64,000 nt of DNA from Cordilura impudica (Eukaryota; Arthropoda; Insecta; Diptera; Scathophagidae), in assembly GCA_963682025.1 (NCBI GenBank), contig OY821521.1, forward strand, positions 172,127,165 through 172,191,164. Direction: 5' to 3'. The notes beneath the pieces were generated by a model, which did no database searches, was not told the DNA's origin, and worked only from the letters and a program-made list of their open reading frames with translations. The position numbers and the translations under genes were made by a program. Of this stretch, positions 58,290-64,000 are shown piece after piece. The first letter of the stretch is position 1, and each line of letters opens with the position of its first letter.

Positions 58290-59997
58290 TTAACAAGGTG
58301 GTAATAAAAAAATACTTCATATCTGAGTACTTGTTAGTATGGAGACCAAAAAAAAAACAAGTAAGAAAATTATAGTCGGTCTAGTCCGACTATACGATAC
58401 CCTATACCATGCGTTTAGAGACCCTATCTCTCAGGCCCAACTAACTGGATATAGAAAATAAGCAGAAACCAAATTTCAGTGGGATTTTTATTAATTTTTT
58501 CGGCTGCAGATATGAAAAAGTTCATATCGGATGCTATATCTATATGGGGACTGGGCCCAAAAATGGACCGATCTTGACCATGTTTGGTAAAGTCTCTTGT
58601 ATTTTGCAAAAATATATACAAACAAAATTTGAGAAGAATAAGTGCAATATTTTTGTTTTTTGATAGAATTAAGTGAAGATCGGGAAGCAGCTCTATATGG
58701 GGGCTATGACTAAGAGTTTTAGGGATCATTTTGGGCTACTGATTAATGGATGTAATATATACAAACAAACCCAATTTGACTAAGATTTGTGTGATAATTT
58801 GGATCTTATGGCAATATATGTTGATTTCATAGGGGTCATTTGTATGGGGGCTAGGTCTGAACATGGACCGATTCTCACCAATTTCAATGGCGTTCATCCC
58901 ATGGCGGATAAAAGATTAAATACCAAATTTCGTCAAAATATATTCATATTTGCGACCTGCAGTTTGATTACAAGCTTTACATGGACACACAGACGGACGG
59001 ACGGACATCGTTAAATCGAATCAGATAGTGATTCTGATTCGATCGGTATAATTAAAGATGGGTGCAGGTCAAATATTTTTGGTTGTTACAAACAGCAGCA
59101 CAAAGTCATTATACCCAAACCACATAGTGGTATAGGGTATAATTATGGCTTTAATCAATTTCTTAAAGTTGAAAAAAATAACATCAAATTTTTTAGGCAC
59201 AAAAGTGGTCTGGGGCATTTGCTATTTCTTGGCGACTTTTTATTCGATTTTGAAGTTTTATAGCTTTTTGGAAAGATAATTTAATATTGATCTCGAATTA
59301 TATAACAATTTGTTAGAAAAATTAAACTATAGAACGAAATTTTCGTAAAATCTGAAAGAAAGTCATATTTTCCCCATATAAAACACACTTGAAATTTTCA
59401 ATCGCGTTGAGCCACCTCTAAATGTTTTTTGATTGGCCCAAAACTTTGTATTTCTCATTTTTTTTGCCATTCGCATATTTCTAGACGGTGCGACCGAGAG
59501 TTTGAACACTTTTTTTCCCTCCTTCTTAATAGGTTAAGAAGGTGGTAATAAAACAATACTTCATATCTGAGTACTTACAGGTATAGAGACTAAAACAAAA
59601 TGTTGGCTTTAATTAATTTCTTAAAGTTGAAAAAAAATACCATCAAAGTTCCTGACCTAGTTTTTTTTTGGCACAAAAGTGGTCTGGGGCATTTGTTATT
59701 TCTTGGCGACTTTTTATTCGATTTTGAAGTTTTATAGCTTTTTGGAAAGATAATTTAATACTGATCTCGAATTATATAACAATTTGTTAGAAAAATTAAA
59801 CTATAGAACGAAATTTTCGTAAAATCTGAAAGAAAGTCATATTTTCCCCATATAAAACACACTTGAAATTTTCAATCGCGTTGAGCCACCTCTAAATGTT
59901 TTTTGATTGGCCCAAAACTTTGTATTTCTCAGTTTTTTTGCCATTCGCATATTTCTAGACGGTGCGACCGAGAGTTTGAACACTTTTTTTCCCTCCA
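58290..59997. repeat. Two-copy tandem duplication, unit ~460 bp, split by a DINE
   Basis: Copy 1 is 58290-58351 plus 59144-59521; copy 2 is 59531-59997. Shared blocks: AAGGTGGTAATAAAA, ACTTCATATCTGAGTACTT, then GGCTTTAAT, GTGGTCTGGGGCATTTG, TTGGCGACTTTTTATTCG, CACCTCTAAATGTTTTTTG, ACGGTGCGACCGAGAGTTTG. Copy 2 has no insertion. The minus frame 59837-60025 lies in the repeat. Confidence 0.9.
58352..59143 (-). mobile_element. DINE-1/mini-me-like Helentron, full length
   Basis: Minus strand from TTATACCCTATACCACTATG (59143) through GTCCGTCCGTCCGTCTGTG to the hairpin GTCGG.CTAG.CCGAC and TTTTCTTACTTGTTTTTT. It is inserted in copy 1 of a tandem duplication whose copy 2 shows the empty site. Confidence 0.87.
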
Positions 59998-60204
59998 TAT
60001 AATGAAGAGCCACCCTAGTGTCCAATGGTAGAAAAACTGCTTGAAGTTATATTGTAGTTGAAGAAAAAAGTTATATAACCCTTTCAGACCTTGCTGTACC
60101 GATTGTGAGATCTGGTTTAAGATGCTTAAAATATAAATAAAGCATTTTTTCAGATTTTGTAAATTAAATACTTAATATGTGTTGTTTTTCGTTCTATCGG
60201 CTAA

Positions 60205-60581
60205 TCTATAATATTAATAGGCTAGGCGATTTCTTGTGACCGATGTTTTGTTCTATCGTTTTATCCCGATTTTGACCAAACGTACATTATTTGAAATGTA
60301 TTTCTTTTTCCCCGTTTTGCAGATTTACATATATTTAAATTTTTTCCTTTATTTTGAGTAAATTGCATTTAAAGTTGCTACTAACACATACATAAAATTA
60401 TACAATGCTATAAGTGTGTTTATTAAATTTGTTAACGTGTTTGTAATAAAAATTAGTTTGTTTTTTGTGTTGATTTCTAAAATGGCTATAATTGATTAGC
60501 ATAATTTTAGGGTCTTTATTTATTGAAAAAATAAAATTTCCTAGAATTTGCGCTCGAATTTCGTGGGCTGGAATCTGCAAG
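60205..60581 (+). mobile_element. Helitron-like element, family A (complete)
   Basis: TCTATAATATTAATAGG to hairpin CTCGAATTTCG and CAAG (mutated CTAG) at 60578-60581, between A and T. The minus-strand frame overlapping it is not a gene. Confidence 0.82.
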
Positions 60582-60825
60582 TTTAAAATATTTACATTTA
60601 CCAATGGCAAATATATCTTGTATACATACATATTTTCATATATTTGTACCATTTAAACTTTCATTTCACACAGCAAAAATATTAAACACGCACACGCCCT
60701 TTGTATGAACAAAGTCATCCACTTGCTAGACTTTCATTATGAATACGAGTACAAATTTTCAACGTGAAAATAAGTTTTTGAGCTGAAAAAAAAATTTAGT
60801 AAGAAAAATATTATTTATAGTTAAA

Positions 60826-60945
60826 ACAAGTAAGAAAATTATAGTCGGCATTGTTATTAATTTATTTGTCTGCGGATATGACAAAGTTCATATCGAATGC
60901 TATATATACTTAGGCACTAGGTCAAAAAAGTGACCATTTCCATTT
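60826..60945 (-). mobile_element. DINE-1-like fragment, internally deleted
   Basis: AAAACAAGTAAGAAAATTATAGTCG is fused directly to a TATTAATTTATTTGTCTGCGG segment, so about 100 bp of the usual sequence, including half of the hairpin, is missing. It stops near 60945. Confidence 0.65.
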
Positions 60946-61022
60946 CATTTAATTATTTCAGAAAACTGCCATAAGCCTTTTGGGCCAAAATTGGCAAATC
61001 TACAATAAACAACAGTATACAA

Positions 61023-61820
61023 TCTATATATTAATACGTGAAGGTAAATTTTTAGTTCCATTTTTAAGCAATATGCGAGCACGGAGGAGTGTGAAAATTG
61101 CCACAGTTATAGTTCATATAGAGGAGAAGCTGAGAATGATAAAATTTATGTTTAATCTGTCTTAGAAATATATTAAATAAAATAAAGTAAAATAAAATAA
61201 AATAAAACAATATAAAATAAAATATGTATAATAATTCGTTACACCCTGTTAATGCGAATGATTTAAATTATATATCAGACACTCTATGTTGAATTGTGAA
61301 TTGCTAAAATTGATTAACATACCTTTAGGCTCATTTAAATATTTATAAATTTATAAAAAAATCATGTGAGTCCGATCGCAGGGAAGATGTGTAAACATCT
61401 AGTAATTAAAGATTTTTTTATGTCATTTTTTAAAATCAAACAGAAAGCGTCATCTATGTATCACTTACAGCAAAAACTGTTTCAGCTAATTCAACAACCG
61501 TTTGCTGTAAAACGTTAAAAATATCCTAATATAAACGTATATAAGTGATACATAGATGACGCTTTTAAAAAAGTGGCATAAAAAAACAATTTTATATCAT
61601 AATTTTTTCACCAATACAATCAAAAGTTACACAGCGTTATCTGCTTCAGCTCACACCGATATGAGTTACGCTGTTTTTGTGATTGTATTGTGAAATAGAA
61701 ATTTACCCCCCTGCGCGTATAGATGTTTACACATCACAAAACATTGGAAGACAAAAATTGAATGAAAAAATAATATTTCTTAGAATTTGCACTCGAATTT
61801 CTGGTGCTGGTTTATACTAG
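61023..61820 (+). mobile_element. Helitron-like element, family B, with nested MITE
   Basis: TCTATATATTAATACGTGAAGG at the 5' end, CACTCGAATTTC hairpin arm and CTAG at 61817-61820. The body is interrupted at 61363-61736 by a family D element. The frame at 60980-61165 is a shadow. Confidence 0.82.
61363..61736. mobile_element. Foldback/MITE-like element, family D (copy 2)
   Basis: GATGTGTAAACATCT (61386-61400) and AGATGTTTACACATC (61721-61735) bound it. An inner hairpin pairs GCGTCATCTATGTATCACTTA (61448) with its inverse at 61538-61562 (AAGTGATACATAGATGACGC). A further inner pair is ACAGCAAA / TTTGCTGT. About 375 bp, non-coding. Confidence 0.75.
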
Positions 61821-61947
61821 TAGTTCTTTAATATCTAAACTAATATTAACTAACAATAGTTAATATAAAAACCCCATAAAATTTATTACACCCTATTATT
61901 TGCACAAACCTAACACTGTTCATTACTTAACCACGAAGAGTTGGTAG

Positions 61948-64000
61948 CTACAGCCTGTAATAATGGAATCTACAAATTAGATACGCAATTATTTTTAAAG
62001 CTAGACAACGTTTGTGAAAAACTTCGATCCTGTAAAGGTAGGTGTGTCTGGTACATATTAAAGTGTGCGTTCTACTTGAAGATCCGAAATTGAATTTTTG
62101 ACGCAAATATGCAGGATTGCCATATTTCACAGTTTTAAAAAAGAATATCATCTGCCTTAAATCAATATGTTGACCAAAATCACATCCTAATACGCTTTTA
62201 CGAATTTCAATAACACTTTCTCCAACATGGGGGTCACAAATATAACGAACAACTATATTAAAGCACCTTCTTAATCGTTCAATATTTCTGAGTAAACTTC
62301 AATGGGATTCATAAGACCAAGGCCACTCGATGTCTGACAGTTAATGGTAAATAACAGGCCACATTATAAATTCTACACAAGGTCCAGGAAACTCTTGATA
62401 TTACAAAGCTCACATGTTGATCAAATGAAAGATTATTGTCAAGAATGGGACCTAGCGTTTTATATTGGGAAACAACTTCCAGTAGCTCATTATTACCTAT
62501 CAATATATTTAAATTTATACTAAGGTATATTACCTTGCTTATTAAAGGATTCAACTCAAGATCCCTATTAATAAGATCTTAAAAGTTCTGAAAATTAGAA
62601 AACTCCGAAGTTGCTAGAAGCTGTGTATCATCAGCATAATTATAGCATGTTAAGAATGATAAAACTCGAAACATGTCATTAATATACAATAAAAACATTA
62701 GTGGTCCTATACTTGTCCCTTGAGGAATGCCTGGAATTTCCAAAAAAAATCGAACTCTGATCATCCACTTTTACAATTTAACTACGATCAGATAGAAAAG
62801 ACCAAATCAGCTTGCAACTATATGAGCTGAAACCAAAATTATTCAAAAGTTTTTCTACCAACATTTTGTGACTTATGCATGAAACACATAGACGACTGCG
62901 GCTACACGACAAAATGACTACAAGTGCTGCTGGCTTCAATTGAAGTCGTGTAGTCAGCTACTTAATTTTTTTCAAAACGACAGTAACATATACATAACAC
63001 CAATATAAACACCTGTTTTTATACAAATGCATTTTCATTTCAGTAGTGCCAATTTTATTTTATTTTTTTTTTACTTTACTAAAATAGAATAACATGCATG
63101 ATTCTATATAAACTTGACTTAAATTTACAATTACTTATTTATAATGCATTATTATAACGTAAAAATAAATAAATAAATTTATTTAACCCCTTTTGATTAT
63201 TAATGGAATTATAGCATTTCATTTAGCGATTTTTTTTAACAAAATAAAATATTTCATAGCACTAATTTCTTTTACATATTTTGTTATATTGTCAGCACTA
63301 TTTTTGTTTTGTAGCCAACAAAAATAGAAATTATCCTAAGTTTACTACAGCGACAAAAGTTGTCGTGTAGCCGTGTAGCTGTATAGCTGTGTTGGTAACA
63401 AAATAATCGTTTTCATATAAACGTGTGTATCTTATTTTTGACAGGCTGTAGTCGTGTAGCCGCTGTCGTCTATGTGTTTCATGCATTATTGAATGAAACG
63501 CTTTACGAAAGTCCAAAAAAAAAATTAGAGCACATATATTGGCTCTATCTAAATTCAACCTTATAGTCTCAGTAATATCCATTAGAATCCCCGTTGTATT
63601 ATAACTCTTGCGAAAGCCAGATGAAAATCACATATTAGACCAGAATTGTTCAAGTATGACAATATTTTTTGCCTAAGTAAATACACATTTTTTAGGCAAA
63701 ATTTTCAAAAACACTATAAAGATACTTATTGGACGAAAATCAGATATAACCCTAGCAGATTTAATCTTTGGGATCGGGACGATTTTGCCAATTTTCCAAA
63801 TCCTAGGAACACTTGAAGTGGTGATATATGAATTTATAAGAAATGTAAATTGAGCCGCAATTGCTGGAAATATTAACTTTAGAAACTTAAGATAAATACC
63901 ATCTGGTCCAATAGCCTTAGCTTTGGGTCATTGCATCAAAAACTTCCATTTGAGTCACATTACTAAAAGAAAAACCATCAACATGGGATAAGGATATCGG
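61948..64000 (-). pseudogene. LINE reverse transcriptase remnant (runs past window end)
   Basis: Reading from the window edge downward on the minus strand: AKAIGPDGIYLKFLKLIFP, SVPRIWKIGKIVPIPK, DFRPISI, GFRKSYNTTGILMDITETI, LIFFLDFRKAFHSIMH (catalytic Asp). After an insertion (62881-63480) come GIPQGTSIGPLMFLLYIND and NYADDTQLLA (YADD box), then ELLEVVSQYKTLGPILDNNL (thumb). The tail has GNPAYLRQKFNF ending near 61948. This order and the IPQG.S.GP / YADDTQL style match jockey/CR1-type LINEs rather than the element at 35717. There are many stops and frameshifts, so it is long dead. The endonuclease would lie beyond 64000. Confidence 0.88.
62881..63480. mobile_element. 600 bp TIR element with ATGCAT target duplication
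   Basis: Termini GAAACACATAGACGACTGCG (left) and GAAACACATAGACGACAGCG (right, inverted), both continuing GCTACACGAC, with one mismatch in 30. Flanked by ATGCAT at 62875-62880 and 63481-63486. Removing the element and one ATGCAT restores the LINE reading HSIMHKS. The interior has more GTCGTGTAGC motifs and no transposase gene. Confidence 0.9.

Overview
The window looks like gene-poor, repeat-saturated DNA from a dipteran insect, most likely a schizophoran (possibly calyptrate) fly. This is inferred from strong AT richness, 59-95 nt GT-AG introns, and abundant repeats resembling Drosophila DINE-1/INE-1 (mini-me) Helentrons, with a (GTCC)n tract, a 5' TATACCC end and a 3' hairpin followed by ACTTGTTTT. 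Transib, hAT, Tc1-like and LINE remnants fit the same picture. Species was not established.

Only one convincing host gene is visible: three C-terminal exons on the minus strand at 33886-34820. They are joined by two phase-consistent GT-AG introns and encode PG-rich (SHIPPO/STPG-like) segments followed by a CxxC...CxxC module. Its next upstream intron is swollen by at least 6.4 kb of ~130-150 bp repeat units, themselves hit by a 5'-truncated LINE with a 10 bp target duplication, a MITE, a foldback element and a Tc1-like transposon.

Layout. 0-11 kb: several non-autonomous Helitrons (families A and B, sharing a 3' end), one nested in another, a ~170 bp tandem array and DINE-like copies. 11.2-13.9 kb: a decayed Transib (RAG1-superfamily) transposon. 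14-19 kb: low-complexity AT DNA, an inverted DINE pair and a Helitron B with a DINE inside. 19.8-22.4 kb: a hAT transposon with a perfect 8 bp target duplication, inserted in a DINE copy. 23.9-28.0 kb: a large Helitron palindrome with two decayed helicase fragments. 29.5-32.9 kb: a tandem array of a GGTACTTTTT motif. 33.4-41.4 kb: the host gene and its invaded intron. 43.6-51.2 kb: a ~35 bp satellite with higher-order structure, an orientation flip and an embedded MITE. 51.7-54.2 kb: a Helentron carrying about 2 kb of simple repeats, including about 1 kb of a pure 7-mer. 55.2-55.9 kb: a ~150 bp periodic cluster of ACTGTGATAT motifs. 58-64 kb: a tandem duplication split by a DINE, more Helitrons, a nested MITE, and a second LINE interrupted by a 600 bp TIR element.

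No intact transposase, helicase or reverse transcriptase was found; every mobile coding region seen carries stops or frameshifts. The clearest unusual structures are the Helitron palindrome, the satellite-bearing Helentron, the modular Helitron families and the layered insertions in the host intron. Boundaries of elements were read by eye from repeated ends and target duplications.
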